DNA from: Anthoceros angustus
Lineage: Eukaryota > Streptophyta > Anthocerotopsida > Anthocerotales > Anthocerotaceae
Reading direction: 5' to 3'
NCBI GenBank assembly: GCA_010909165.1
Contig: MU008155.1
Location: forward strand, 1,550,001-1,614,000
DNA: 64,000 nt
Below the pieces are notes generated by a model. That model did no database searches. It was given only the letters and a program-made list of their open reading frames with translations, and was not told the DNA's origin. Shown here one piece after another: positions 21,976 through 33,902 of the stretch. How positions within the stretch are numbered: position 1 is the first letter of the stretch; every line of letters starts with the position of its first letter. A program made the translations under genes and the position numbers.

Positions 21976-22190
21976 TTTGCAAACTCCTTCCTGCTTTCCT
22001 ACCTCACAGTTTATCACCATGCTCATTTTCTGTCACAAAAGAAAAACAAAAGAAGGAAGCTCACTCATCCCTTCCTTGTGCACTGTCTCAGCTGCCATTC
22101 AACCTGCGGCCTGCAACCCGAAGTTTATAGCAATTACCAGATGCAGCGAGTCTTCTTTCACCCAAGCTCTAGAGCGTAGTTCAAAACTAC

Positions 22191-22208
22191 ATGACGTTAT
22201 AACGTCAT
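22191..22208. promoter_or_regulatory. Perfect 18-nt palindrome with two TGACGT motifs
   Basis: ATGACGTTATAACGTCAT is its own reverse complement and places two inverted TGACGT cores 6 bp apart, the kind of site bound by plant TGA/bZIP factors. It lies between the end of PME-1 and the start of CAO, about 850 bp before the CAO start. Function is inferred only from the motif. Confidence 0.45.
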
Positions 22209-22363
22209 ACGGTTCGTGGACACGAGGCCGTTGAGCATGTGGCTCGTGTACATGTGTACAGCCATGCACACATATATGTGAAACTGGATATTTTCACTGT
22301 GTACACACATACACTACAAATATACACAGTTTCGCCCTCGCCTGACCGAGCCGGTGCCCGGCT

Positions 22364-22369
22364 CACGTG
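22364..22369. promoter_or_regulatory. G-box (CACGTG) upstream of CAO
   Basis: CACGTG within TCACGTGGCG lies about 690 bp before the CAO start codon. G-boxes are common in promoters of light- and PIF/HY5-regulated chlorophyll genes. A motif match only. Confidence 0.4.
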
Positions 22370-23055
22370 GCGCGCGTTGAGCCACGCAGCTGGCTCGCCA
22401 ATGCGTGATGCCAAGCAACGCAGATTCGCGCTCGGACAGGCATAGCCACGGGCGCGGCCACGCTGGACGGCCACGCCAGCCGTCGCGGGCCCACCCACAA
22501 TCCGGGGCCTCTACCCGGCCAATGCGTAGGCGTGCCATATCCGCAGGCCCAATCCCGGGCGGCTCCCCGCCACTTCCCTGGTTCCATCCTCTCGCCCGGC
22601 CTCTGACGTGCTCGCCGTCCACTGGCCGACAGGATTTGAGCAGTCAATCCTCGAAGCTCTGAGCGACAGCCCGGACGAAGGCGAGGAAAGGCCAGCCCGC
22701 ACCGGCTGCAAGGCAAAATCAAAATTAGGCTCCGGGCTCCATGAAAATTGCAGCTTCCAGCTAGGAGGCAGGCCAGCTGCGCACCTGTTGCTGCAAGTCG
22801 GGTTTGCCTGTGACCGGCCTGGGGAATGGACAGGGGATGGGAGCGCTTTTGTGAATCCTGTGCAGGAGGAGGCCTGGAGCCCGGTACCCCAGGCCGCCGG
22901 GATCGCAGGTAGCCAGAAGGCGGCCTCAGGCTCGGACAACGTCTTCATTGCTCAAATTTGGGAGATGATATGAAAATGCATCCAGGTGGCGGAGTAGGCA
23001 GGATATGAGGGCCCCTTGCAGCTCGCAGGCCAAGCTCTGGTGTTGCCGTCTGTGA

Positions 23056-25666
23056 ATGCGAGTTATGGCCGGTGCCGCAATTCCCGGGGCAGCTAGGTGG
23101 GAGTGCGCGTCGTCGGCTGAGGTCGGCTGTAGCAGCCCTTCGTCGTACAGCAGGTCGAGGCGGGGTGGTGTGGATCTACACAGACTGCCGCCCGGGCCTG
23201 GTAGGGCCGATGCCCGGGGCCACCCATCTTTCCCTGGGTGGCTGGCTGCCAATGCGGGGAGGGCGGTTTCTCTTGTGCCTGGCGGCGGGGGGCGGAAATG
23301 GATGAGCAGTCAAGGTTGTGTGGCGGGGGCGGGCAAGGTTTCGCAGGCTTCTACGCAGCAGAGGAAAAAGGATAGCATATTTGACGTGGAAGACCCCAGG
23401 GCTGCAGTGCCTCCCAGTCAAGCGTGGGAGCTCTTGCGGCAGGATGTGTTGTATTTGGACTGGAGGGCTCGGCAAGATGTCCTGGCCATCAAGGCTGCGC
23501 ATGACAAGGTCCGGCACCTGTCTTAAGTTGCGGTGCTGGCGGTGATGGAGAGTTTGGATGCCAGGGTTTTTTGTGGGTTGTGATGGAAGGTGTGGTGACG
23601 CGATGGGTCTGTTATGTTGTTGAACCTTGACAGGTCGTTGAAGTTTTGAATCCACTAGCTCGTGAACAGAAGTCAGTGGAGACCATGCGGCAGCAGCTGG
23701 CTGTTCTGCAAGAGGAGTTGGGCAGGGCACACGCTCAGGTATTTCATTATGCGTAGTGTTGTGTTTGTGCATCACTCAGTATCGTTTGTGATCGTTTGCT
23801 CTTGTTTCACAGTGAGTTGTAGATGATGTTGTCGCCAGCTCATTGAGGTTTGTCGGTTTGCAGGTTCACCTCTCTGAGGCTCGTGTGGAGCACACTCTGC
23901 AGAAGCTCGCTGATATGGAGGCGGCTCTTAACGATAAACTCCTGAAGTTGAATGTTTCAGACAACAAGCCCTCGAATCCAACAACAGAGGTTCCTGCTCA
24001 AGATGTTGCATCCCAACCACAAGCAACAGCTGCACCTGTAAAGAAAAAAGGGCTGGATATCTCTGGACCTGTTGCTCCCTATCCGTCTTGGTTGAAGAAC
24101 TTTTGGTATCCTGTTGCATTTTCGGCCGACATCAATGAAAGTACTTTGGTAACTTCCTGCTCCCTGTCTCGTTCGGTGCCATACCACTTGCATGTGAGTG
24201 CGTACGGTAGTTTGACGACTGCTCTTTTACATCCAAGGATATTCTGATGTAGCCTTCTGATCTTTACCCGAATGCATGGTGCTAGGTTCCCATTGAAAGC
24301 TTTGAGGAGCCTTGGGTTCTTTTTCGTGGCAAGGATGGGAAGCCTGGTTGTGTGCGCGACGAATGTGCCCACAGGGCATGTCCACTCTCACTTGGCTCAG
24401 TACAAGATGGTCGCATAGCGTGTCCCTACCATGGTGAGGACTTTTTGGTGGTCGCTGAACGTGAAAGGTGGTGAAAGGAAGGGTGTGGCATGCCTGTAGT
24501 TTTGGTTGTTTGAGATGTTGCAACTTTGTTTGAGATCAGTTTTTGTCTCGGCTGGGAGTGTGACACAAACTGATCTCTGATATCCAGGATGGGAGTATTC
24601 AACAAGTGGCACTTGTGAGAAAATGCCCTCGACAAAGTTTGTGGCCACAAGCATAAGGTCTTTGCCGTGCATCGAACAGGATGGTATGGTGTGGATTTGG
24701 CCTGGAAATGAGACACCAGAAAGTACGCTACCACCTCTGATGCCTCCTGAAGGGTACACGATTCATGCAGAGGTGCGTTGTTCGCCAATGGGCACAGCAT
24801 ATGCCGTGGATTCCTTGCTACATGTTTTCTAAACTGTTGATTGTTGCACAGATTGTCTTGGAGCTGCCTGTGGAGCACGGCCTTCTAGTGGAGAACCTAC
24901 TCGACTTGGCACATGCGCCTTTCACGCACACTACTACATTTGCCAAGGGCTGGTCAGTCCCTAGGTGCGGTGAATCGATCTCCATCATGGATCTGTTATA
25001 ATTTTGTTGCTGGTTCTGCCTGACTATACCCTACTGTCCTGAAAGGTTTTGGATCAGCAGCCTCGGTCTTACTTCGTATTCTGTTTACTCCTCGCTTGTT
25101 CACAGCTCAGTGAATTTTATGACAACGGTGGATGCACTTCGCGGTTACTGGGACCCCTATCCAATTGACATGGCATTTCAGCCTCCATGTATGGTGCTCT
25201 CTACCATTGGGCTCGCCAAGCCCGGTCAGCTGGATGGCACGAGTGCAGCGCTGTGCCAAAAGCACCTCCACCAACTGCATGTGTGCATGCCATCGTCCAG
25301 AGGCAAGACCAGACTCCTATATCGAATGGCTTTGGATTTTGCAAGCTGGGCAAAACATGTACCGTTCATCCATCGGCTTTGGGAGCACCTAGCAAACCAG
25401 GTGACTTGTCGTCACTTGCACCCTGCATTCGCTGACGTGGGTCAAAGTGTGCACCGCCTTTGCCCTGACTGGTGCCCAGTATGCTTTTCGCTGAACAGGT
25501 CCTCGCCGAAGACCTAAGGTTAGTCGAAGGCCAGCAGGACCGGATGTATCGGGGTGGAAACGTATGGAATCAACCAGTGGCGTATGACAAGCTGGGCGTG
25601 CGATATCGGAGATGGAGGAACGCCGTGGAAGCCGGGAATCCGAAGCTTCCGTTTGGTGGCAGGTGA
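23056..25666 (+). CDS. CAO: Chlorophyllide a oxygenase (chlorophyll b synthesis)
   Basis: A plastid Rieske oxygenase that converts chlorophyllide a to chlorophyllide b by two oxidations of the C7 methyl. Eight exons (23056-23508, 23634-23738, 23864-24148, 24286-24433, 24588-24772, 24852-24964, 25106-25400, 25499-25666) join in frame to 583 residues. An Arg/Ser/Ala-rich transit peptide precedes the regulatory A domain ([16 protein letters not shown], coiled [21 protein letters not shown] type) and a Pro/Thr/Gln linker B. The catalytic C domain follows, with Rieske ligands Cys308, His310, Cys327 and His330 and mononuclear-iron ligands in [12 protein letters not shown] (Asn407, Asp410, His413, His418). 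It ends [19 protein letters not shown]. An alternative ATG three codons downstream (23065) fits equally well. The retained A domain implies chlorophyll-b-dependent turnover by Clp, as known in plants. Confidence 0.97.
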
Positions 25667-28600
25667 TGCATGCAGGGGCCGAATCCTACTTCAACCATCG
25701 TCAAGTGACGGACATGACAAGCACCACGGTACTCTTTCCATCACCTCCGGAGAGAACTACATGAATCCCTGCTACAGTGTTTTGAGTATTGTTACTGTGG
25801 GTCGACACCTGGTGCCGCGCGCATTAATTGTCTGTGCTTTGTCTCTTCCTTTTGGAAGGAGCGTACAGGCCTGCAGTTTGCCTGTACAGTTGTATCATCT
25901 GCCGTAGTCTGCAGTTTGTAGCCCGCCCATGTTCTTTGGCAGCACCTTGAAGTCCCTGGTTTTCCCAAATCGCTTTGAGTGTAACAAGAGTGGTCGGCAC
26001 CCATTTCAGCCACTGTTCATAGAAACCAAAATTGCTCCCTGGACAGGTTGTTGTCGTGACACGCCAGTACCACTGCAGACAGTGATGTGGTGTGACTACC
26101 AAAAGGTCCTGTTCCAGGGTTCAAAATATTGACAAATATTACGCCGCACATGCAAGCAGGCTTCAAGATGTCGTCTTACGTATGTATGTACTGGGAAAAG
26201 CTTCAGACGCTTTTGGATGCGGTGTAATAAAGTATCGTTGGGAAAAGTGGGTGACAATGTACATGTCGTATCATCACCCACGAGTCAACGCTTCTCATCA
26301 GGCGGCACAAGGCAGCCGGAGCCTCTCAGTTCCACCTTCTTTTACGGTGCAAGCAGACGAGGAAGCAAAAGAGACACGAGATACTTCTGCACGCTTCCAC
26401 ACAAAGCTGTCTGGATAAATGCAGCACGACCGTGTCCACTTTTTACCAACTCGTTCATCTGTCTATTCGCGTGAGAGACACAGGCATAACATCTCTTCTT
26501 AAACCTTCAGTGCAAGAAGCCTGCCACGAAGTGGAGCTTGGCCAGCCACAGATTGTACACCCCGCGTGCATAACATATCAGAAACCCCCACAACTTTCGA
26601 AATTCATTTCTTTCAGCCTACGGAGCCAACATCTCGATCTAAAACGATCGAATGATCGAGACACGGAATTTGAAGTGGGTCTTTTGGAAGTGTAATGTAC
26701 GTTCAACGAAGCTTCGGTGCTATCGCGCACCTGGCACAAGCGTAGGGAGCCGACACAACCCAGCTTCCCAGACATGAAAGAGAATTCTAAATTTGTGTGA
26801 CTACATCGATACCGCTATTGCCGACCAAATCTCTGATCGGTCCAATTCATCAAGAGACGTGATTGGCACAAATTACTTGGGCTACCTTACCTTTCGTGAC
26901 GATCTCAAAGCCTTGCACCACAGCTATGCCTTCTACACCTGGAAAACGACCCGAGGTCAGCTATCGCAGCGGGCTCCCAGACACTCCGTAGACAGCGCGG
27001 AATTCACGTGAGCATAACGGGCAGACGCAGTAGTGCCTAGGAGCCCGCAACGATTCTTGACCGCGTGTCGCAGTATCCACTTCGATCAACAGGTCTGCCC
27101 AGTCCATAACAGCACAAGATCTCCACATTCACCTGCAGCAGGGCGGAAGATCACACAGAGCATTAATCAGATCCTGCCAATGCCGGATCGGCCCGTCACT
27201 CATTATCCATCCAGATTGGAAATGATTCCTGGAAGCTAACCGACTCAGTATGCGCCACTGGCGGCTGCGGACTGCTCACCACGAAGTACATACGTATCAC
27301 GGAGAGCGCAGGAAGGAATTAACGAAGCAGTCGTGAATGCACACACAACACGGCGCGAGAAGAGAGGGGGCACAGCCCTATAGAATTCGGCCTTCCCACA
27401 AGCTTCCGCAGCGTCAGGAAACAGGACAGCAAGGGGCTGTGCTCTCTCTCTTCTCACTCCATGTTCGGTGGAGGTCGTCTCAAATTCATGGGCGTGCCAA
27501 AAAAAAAACTTGGCAGCTCATAGAACTATGCAGTAGCAACAGGGAGAAGCATGCCATGCAACAAGAAACCACACAAAGTGCATGCCCCCGACGCAGTGAG
27601 TTCACAGAACAAGGCGCACCTCACATGCCACAGCCTGCAACGACGCAATCCCGGACGGCAGCCAAGGATCCTGAATCACGTTCACCTAACACGCAAGACT
27701 CCAAAATCTCCGGCAGGACACAGGACGGGAAAGGAATCAGATAGAAGGCCAAGTACCAGGAAGCGCTAGCAGCGTGTCGACCGCATGCGCAGCACTCCGA
27801 GCTCCGCCGAGGCAAATACAGGAGAAGAAGCGGGATCGGAGGGACTTAAGAAGGCCTCCAAGGAGAGAGGCAGGAGAGGAAGGCCCAACCAGAGGTCCGT
27901 CCAGTGGGCGGGAGATTCTCGATGAAGTCCATCGGGCGGACCAAACAACGAGACAATTGGGTAGAAACCAAGACCACTGTGGCTCTGCGCGTTGCAGCAG
28001 GCTGCAGGAGCAGCAGTGCGGGTACAGCGGGCAAGCAGGGCAGAGATCGAGGAGCGGCTGACCGGGAACGTCCAACAGTCGCAATAACCTACATCCACGA
28101 TATACAAACATCGGCAGGAACAGGACGAAGGACAGGACGAGGAACAGGACATTCACGGCGCTTGCAAACGACTTCACAGAACCCCAAGCAACAACTGGCG
28201 CTGATCAATAAGAGCGCACGCAGCGCATGCAGCAACAACCGACGGCGAGCGCAACAGACCAGCTCACTCCAGTACCCGCACAGGAATCTCTCAATCCACA
28301 GCCACAGGCGCCACGGACAGGGCAGCGGCAGCGACAGCGGCACCAGCGGCCACAGGAACGCAGATGCACAGAGGAATGGAAGAGACGGCACAGTGGTAAG
28401 AAGAGGCGCAGCCGGGGAGGCGCGTCAGAGAGAGAAAGAGAGAGCGCGGCAGGCGGGCCGGGCCCGGCCCGGCAGGGCAGGGAGAAGAGAGAGAAAGAGG
28501 GGGCGGATGGCGTCCGTATTGGGCAACCCAAGTTCCACGATATGCTCTGTCGCCGAACACGGTAACCCGCTCCCGTGGGGAAGGGCGCCGCGGCCACCGG

Positions 28601-30127
28601 CTCCAAGCGGTGCCGCCTGTTTTTACCTGGATTTATGTGCACTGTACCGCTTCAGCACGGCCTTGTATGTTCATGAAAAGCGCCGCACAATCACGGGTCC
28701 CCGGCGGTCGGCGGTGAAAAAGGGAAGCCCCTCCGAAGCAGCCGGTGGGGCACCCACCAACTGCGCGCAGCCGGACCGCCACCCACTTCCTTTCCATTTC
28801 GTTGCTGCGGGCCCCACACTAAGGAATAACGGCTCTCCCTCTCTCAAGTCGCGTTCCGTCACCAACGGTGTGGACACTGCGTGCCCTATGAACTAGTAGG
28901 TCTCTGGCGTCTTGGATCTGTTTATCTCGAAGTTCACAATGCCAGGATTGCAACGCATACAGTCGGCCCTCTCTAATTGGGAATTCTATAAACGGAATCC
29001 CTCTCCTTTCGCGTCCACCTCACGCCACCCTTATAATTAGCCGCGCAATATTGCCCTAGCTGCATCACAAAAATATTAATCACCGTGGATACACCATCCA
29101 CCGACAAGCATCCGGCCCATTATTAGCCTTCCCGTAACCACAGACCTAGGCCGGCAATGGAATTGGCCATGGCTCCCCCATACAGGTTTTTTCGGTGAAA
29201 CGGCTCCAGATATATTCGGTGAAAAAGAAAATCCAGTTAGAGGCTAGAAACAAGAGGGAAGAAGTGGAGTGCCTTAGAGTGCAACACCTTATTTGGTACA
29301 TCAGCTTGAGGGAAGAAGAATAAGAAGAAGAATTTAATTTGTAAACTTATAATTCGCGGAAGAAGAATTTAATTCGCATTCAAAACTTGTAAAGATCTAC
29401 CGGATCCTTAACTTATAGGTAATAATCTTCATCAACGACCAAGTGAAGATGATATACACTCATAGAAACAAAATTGACGAACTACTACTCCCCCTGCACT
29501 CTAGACAGCCTAATCCACTGCATGATGAGATACGTTAAAATTAAAAACGTTAAGTAATCCAAATAACATACTTTAGAAACAAAGATACGTACGTGTTGCA
29601 AGCAGTTGGCACAAATCCTGAAACGAGCGCTCTGGAGCCGCCGTTTGCATGGGCTTCTAATTTCTTATTATCACGGAGCCCTCCAGCATCGCATCCAGCA
29701 CTGAAATATGGGTTTTGGCTCCAATGCAGCCCTTTATATCTGTACGCAAGGGTTTGGAGAGAGAGCTGACTATCAAAAACTAGAAACTCAATGTCCATGT
29801 ATGTGTCATTGTGGCACTTATAGGGGTAACTTGATGAACCTTCATCCTAGTTTTCTTCCATGCCTCCTAATCCTGTTGTCCACACATACTAGTCCTTCTA
29901 ATTGTATTTTAGTAAGTAACATAAAATTGCATAGTAACATAGTCGATTGGCATAGAAGCAAAATACTTCTTAAATGCTTGCATTTGCTAGGAAACTGTTC
30001 CATCAACCGTGTTAGAAAACAAGGCGATGGACTTAATATCTCTATTTCAGCTAGTGAACATATGAAAGTATGCTTGATACGAATTGGTGGATCATTACAT
30101 GGCAAACAAAATACATATAACATGTAA
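25667..30127. other. Long gene-free stretch
   Basis: The beginning is CAO 3' UTR. From 27000 to 28900 the sequence is GC-rich, with GA/AGAGAGAAAG runs near 28426-28500 and arginine/glycine-rich open frames on both strands (longest about 27904-28896) that lack any domain and look compositional. From about 28960 it turns AT-rich up to the retroelement. No gene could be supported. Confidence 0.5.
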
Positions 30128-30132
30128 GGCAT
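30128..30132. repeat. 5-bp target-site duplication (GGCAT), left
   Basis: GGCAT directly precedes the 5' LTR and recurs directly after the 3' LTR at 36974-36978, the duplication left by integrase. Confidence 0.9.
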
Positions 30133-30337
30133 TATTAGAATGGCCATTACCTATTTCAGACACTAACCCAATAACGTTTTGTAATTAAGTTAGGTTAAAA
30201 CGGTTACAACTCGCTCTTTGTTGATATGCTTCTTTGAACCTCAATGTAGTTATCTTTTACGTCTACGCTTGTGCACCTTCGTGCTTTTCGATCATGATGC
30301 TGTCTATGATCAGGCTGGCCACGCCATAACCTCTATA
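30133..30337 (+). repeat. 5' LTR (205 bp), ends TA...TA
   Basis: It matches 36769-36973 along its full length with about five substitutions. It begins TATTAGAATGG and ends CCTCTATA, instead of the usual TG...CA. Confidence 0.95.
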
Positions 30338-30349
30338 TGGTATCAGAGC
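30338..30349 (+). other. Primer-binding site (initiator tRNA-Met)
   Basis: TGGTATCAGAGC follows the 5' LTR without spacer. It is complementary to the 3' end of plant initiator tRNA-Met, the standard minus-strand primer for copia elements. Confidence 0.9.
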
Positions 30350-30524
30350 AACATGGACCGCGTACGGATCCCACACGGTATGAGGTCTGCCCCATCAACT
30401 TGGATGGCAGCAGCATTTGCCGTAGGAGGCACTGAAAACCCAAGGCGATCTGCATACTCGGTGATCACAAGGATCAGATCCTTGGGGGCAGCAATTAGAC
30501 GCATGTTTCAATTACATTAGCAAC

Positions 30525-30683
30525 ATGGATCATGTTGCAACGCCGCGTCCAGTCTTGACAGCACCTCCATTGAGTATCCCTTGGAAGGAGGAAGAAAAAC
30601 AGCTTTATTTCACCCTGCGCAAGCAATTCTGGCAAGCTTTGAGCAAGTGGGAGCGTAATCAGAAACGCAGGCAGCATAATTGA
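30525..30683 (+). CDS. Small leader ORF of the copia element (52 aa), unknown
   Basis: A 52-residue frame between the primer-binding site and gag, rich in charged and aromatic residues (PWKEEEKQLYF, KWERNQKRRQ). I do not recognise it. It is followed after 9 nt by a second frame at 30693, and the two may be pieces of one former ORF. Confidence 0.3.
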   Translation: MDHVATPRPVLTAPPLSIPWKEEEKQLYFTLRKQFWQALSKWERNQKRRQHN

Positions 30684-30692
30684 TGCTGCACC

Positions 30693-31199
30693 ATGACAAG
30701 GAACAGGAACAGAGATAGGTTCTCAAGAGATTATGATTCACTTTCTCCTAAACAGTATCGTACTTGCAGCCGCTGTAATTGTTGCTATGAACATCGTGTA
30801 GAAGACCGCCATGTGTCCCGCCGTCCTGCATCTACACAGCACCTCACATCACAACAAAACAACATAGCAATTAGACACTTGAACATTACGGTAGGCATCC
30901 TAAAGCACCAAGCACACATAGCTCAGCAGAAATATAGGAAAGATCAGATACAGCTACAAAAGCAAATAGGTATTTTGACAAAGAAGTTGTCACACGTTAC
31001 CATGCAATCTGATCCTCTTGAAAACTACAATATGATTTCTAAGATGTTTGACAGACCTGTTGTTTCTGCTGCTCCAAAGCCTGACATTTCTCATTGTAAT
31101 CCATCAGTTGGTTTGATTATAGTACCTGAGCCAACAGATCAGATATTAGGGTCCTTAGCCACAATGTTCGGTCATGGTTCAGAGTCCTCAATTCTCTAG
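30693..31199 (+). CDS. Second leader ORF of the copia element (168 aa), predicted coiled coil
   Basis: An open frame of 168 residues lying before gag. It begins Arg/Asp-rich with a CSRCNCCYEH cluster, has a Lys/Gln-rich heptad-like middle (about residues 70-105) compatible with a coiled coil, and ends in a Pro/Ile/Ser region. Such a frame is not part of the standard copia plan. It could be an accessory gene, a captured host fragment, or leftover of an extended gag. No family recognised. Confidence 0.35.
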   Translation: MTRNRNRDRFSRDYDSLSPKQYRTCSRCNCCYEHRVEDRHVSRRPASTQHLTSQQNNIAIRHLNITVGILKHQAHIAQQKYRKDQIQLQKQIGILTKKLSHVTMQSDPLENYNMISKMFDRPVVSAAPKPDISHCNPSVGLIIVPEPTDQILGSLATMFGHGSESSIL

Positions 31200-31408
31200 A
31201 AATGTTAGATAGGTTATGTAGTGCCCTGGAAGAACATTAGGGATTTTGGCAAAATCACAAAACTATGTCCATAGTTGCGAAATTCTGCTGAAACCCCCAC
31301 TGTCCCTCCTGTACACACATTTGTTAGTACCATAGCTACATGTGGTCAACTCCACATAGATATCTCAGAGCGCCTCGTCATACATACACACCTCTTCCAC
31401 CTCAAATC

Positions 31409-32325
31409 ATGGGGACCAACCTACCAGTAGGCAACACAACCATTAATAACAACACCACAAACACTTTCAAACTGGATATGAAAGACAAGGACCGGTTTAA
31501 TGGTTCAGATTACCCAATCTGGGATCTTCGAATGGAGGCAATCTTCGAGGAGCATGATCTTATGGATGTTGTGACCGAAAAGAGCACAAGTCCAGCATTA
31601 GCAAACCCTAAAGGCACAGATGCTGAAATTAAGGCTTGGGAAAGGCAGGACAAAAGAGCACGTAGTATAATCCTATCAGCTCTCGATAGGAACATGATTC
31701 AACACACTCAAGGGCAGACCACGTCTGCAGCAGTCTGGAGTTTATTTAAGGACATGTTCGCAGCAAAGGACGGAATGTCGCTTATTAATGCAACCAGACA
31801 ACTCTATGGCCTTCGTATGAAGGAAAGTGATAGTGTGGAGCATCACTTACATAAATTTCGCAGCTTGCGTGCTAAGCTTGCCTCAGGCGGTGATGTCTCA
31901 TTCCCTATGAAAGATGGGACACACATCACATCCTCGCCACATAGCTACAGAGCATTTGTCACCACTTAAACCAATTTTGCAAACCAGGCAGGTGCTAATA
32001 TCACCTTTTCACAAGTTGTTGGTGCACTGCTAGAGGAGGAATCCAGCAGAGTTGCTACTGGATGAGGTCAGCAGCAACATAGTTCACATGTCCTCTACAC
32101 CCAACGTGGACGTGGGAGAGGACGTGGTCGAGGAAGGGGAAGACCCTATCCTGCACCAACATCTTATATACCTGGACAGAAAAAGAAGGGCAACTGTCAC
32201 TGGTGCAGAATTCCAGGTCATTTTGAAAATGAGTGTAGAAAGAAGCGGGCTGGAAAGCCTCACCGTGAAGCATTACCTGATGCTGAGACGAATATGGTGA
32301 CTCGTGGACAGAGCAGCTCTTCATA
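31409..32325 (+). pseudogene. copia gag (UBN2-type, CCHC zinc knuckle), interrupted
   Basis: Starting at the ATG, the frame shows the gag pattern RFNGSDYPIWDLRME, then VWSLFKDMF and HLHKFRSLRAKL. At about 31889 it is broken by about 45 bp copied from the protease region (same bases as 32522-32566). Gag-like sequence resumes out of frame, and the nucleocapsid knuckle CHWCRIPGHFENEC lies near 32190-32232. Confidence 0.85.
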
Positions 32326-32379
32326 GACTGCCTCCAAGCCACCTACCATCCTCGCTGTATGTTTATCTCTTACACAAGC

Positions 32380-33845
32380 AGATACAAATATGTGGTTTTT
32401 GGACTCCGGTGCCACTCACCATATCTGTCTATCTAAAGACAAATTTATTAATTACAAGCCAGCACCAACTAGTCAATTCGTGCTACTTGGAGACGACAGC
32501 GGACTTGCAATTGCTGGATATGGTGATGTCTCATTCCCTATGAAAGATGGGACACACATCACACTGCTGGGTGTCCTACATGTACCTAGCTTGAAGAAAA
32601 ATTTACTGTCAATCATGAAACTTGTTATAGACCACGACCTGCAAGTATGTTTCACACCAAGTGGCTGTATAGTGACATCTACACATGATCATTCACTCAT
32701 ATTGGGAGAAGGAATCACTTACCATTCAGTCATATTGGGAGAAGGAATCACTTACAATGACCTTTATCATTTTGAGAGTACAGCTAATTATGCATATGCG
32801 CTAGTGACCGATGCAAAGAGTGATGCAAACAAGACTTCTCTTTGGCATCATCGTCTCTGCCATCCTAGCATGTTTGGTGACGATGGTGGAGAAAATAAAT
32901 ATGGCAGTAATGGCTCCATTCATCAAGGAATAGCAGAAAATAAATTGCCCCACCGAACGATGCCGTCGACATCGGGCCACAAATGTCAGTGTGCACCACA
33001 TCTAACAGCCTAGTAGCCTTTGTAGGTTCAGGATCATTGTATGGCTTTTGTGCCATCTTGCCAACTTGGCAGTCTTCACAGAAAATGTGATCATTCACTC
33101 ATATTGGGAGAAGGAATCACTTACAAGCCACCTACCATCCTTGTACAATTCTAGTTTGCTAACAACTTGACGTATGTAAGTTTCTAGACTATGTACAACT
33201 AGCGGAGACTCAAACTGGCTGCATCCTTAAGAAACTAAGAAGTGACAATGCTAAAGAATACCTCAGTCAGGACTTCCAATCATATTGTTGATAGAAGGGC
33301 ATTCTTCACCAACTAACGGTACCTATCATCCTGCACAAAACTCGTATGTTGAGAGATACAATCGCACTTTGCAAGAACGTTGCAGAGCTACTCTTTCATC
33401 AGCAGGACTTACAAGGGGATACTGGGCAGAAGGTGTAGACGCTGTTAATTATAGAACAGGCTGCCTGTAAAGCCACTCTTCAGCTATACACCCTTTGAGC
33501 GGTGGACTGGGCACAAACCTAGGATCAGCCATTTACGCATTTTTGGCGCAGCAGCCTATACATATACACCAGCGGAGAAATGAGGTAAGATGGATAATCG
33601 AGCTACAAAACATATTTTTGTTGGTTATTCTGAACAGTCAAAGGACTACAAGCTGTATAGTCCACATACAAGGCAACTTACCCTAGCTAGAAGTGTGAGT
33701 TTTAACGAGAGCTTCATCATTGCCTCTCATCTTCAGTCTGTTACAAGCCATAAGCCCTTGTCAGAACCTTCAATCTATGGTCATACTCCACAACAACACT
33801 TAGAAGAAGACGAAGTAGACATAGATATTTCGCTTTTCCTTTAGA
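32380..33845 (+). pseudogene. copia protease and integrase, with an inverted segment
   Basis: The protease active site FLDSGATHH lies near 32398. The pre-integrase SLWHHRLCHPS near 32838 is followed by an inverted block (about 32870-33092) that encodes the next part, CEDCQVGKMAQKPY and the DICGPMSTASF core, on the minus strand. Plus-strand integrase resumes near 33205 (TGCILKKLRSDNAKEY) and later reads VERYNRTLQERCRATL and KHIFVGYSEQSKDYKLY, with stops and frame changes between. A 30-bp block (TCATATTGGGAGAAGGAATC) occurs three times, at about 32697, 32731 and 33098. Confidence 0.85.
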
Positions 33846-33902
33846 GTTCCTCGACAACTCACCGCCTCAGCACCATTAGGGCCAGTATACCAACAGCAGC
33901 CT

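Noticed and set aside
27904-28896. 330-codon open frame on the plus strand
   Set aside because: Low-complexity Arg/Gly/Ser sequence in a GC-rich stretch with simple repeats; open frames of similar length occur on the other strand and no motif is present.
28400-28900. rRNA gene
   Set aside because: GC-rich but lacking any conserved rRNA block.
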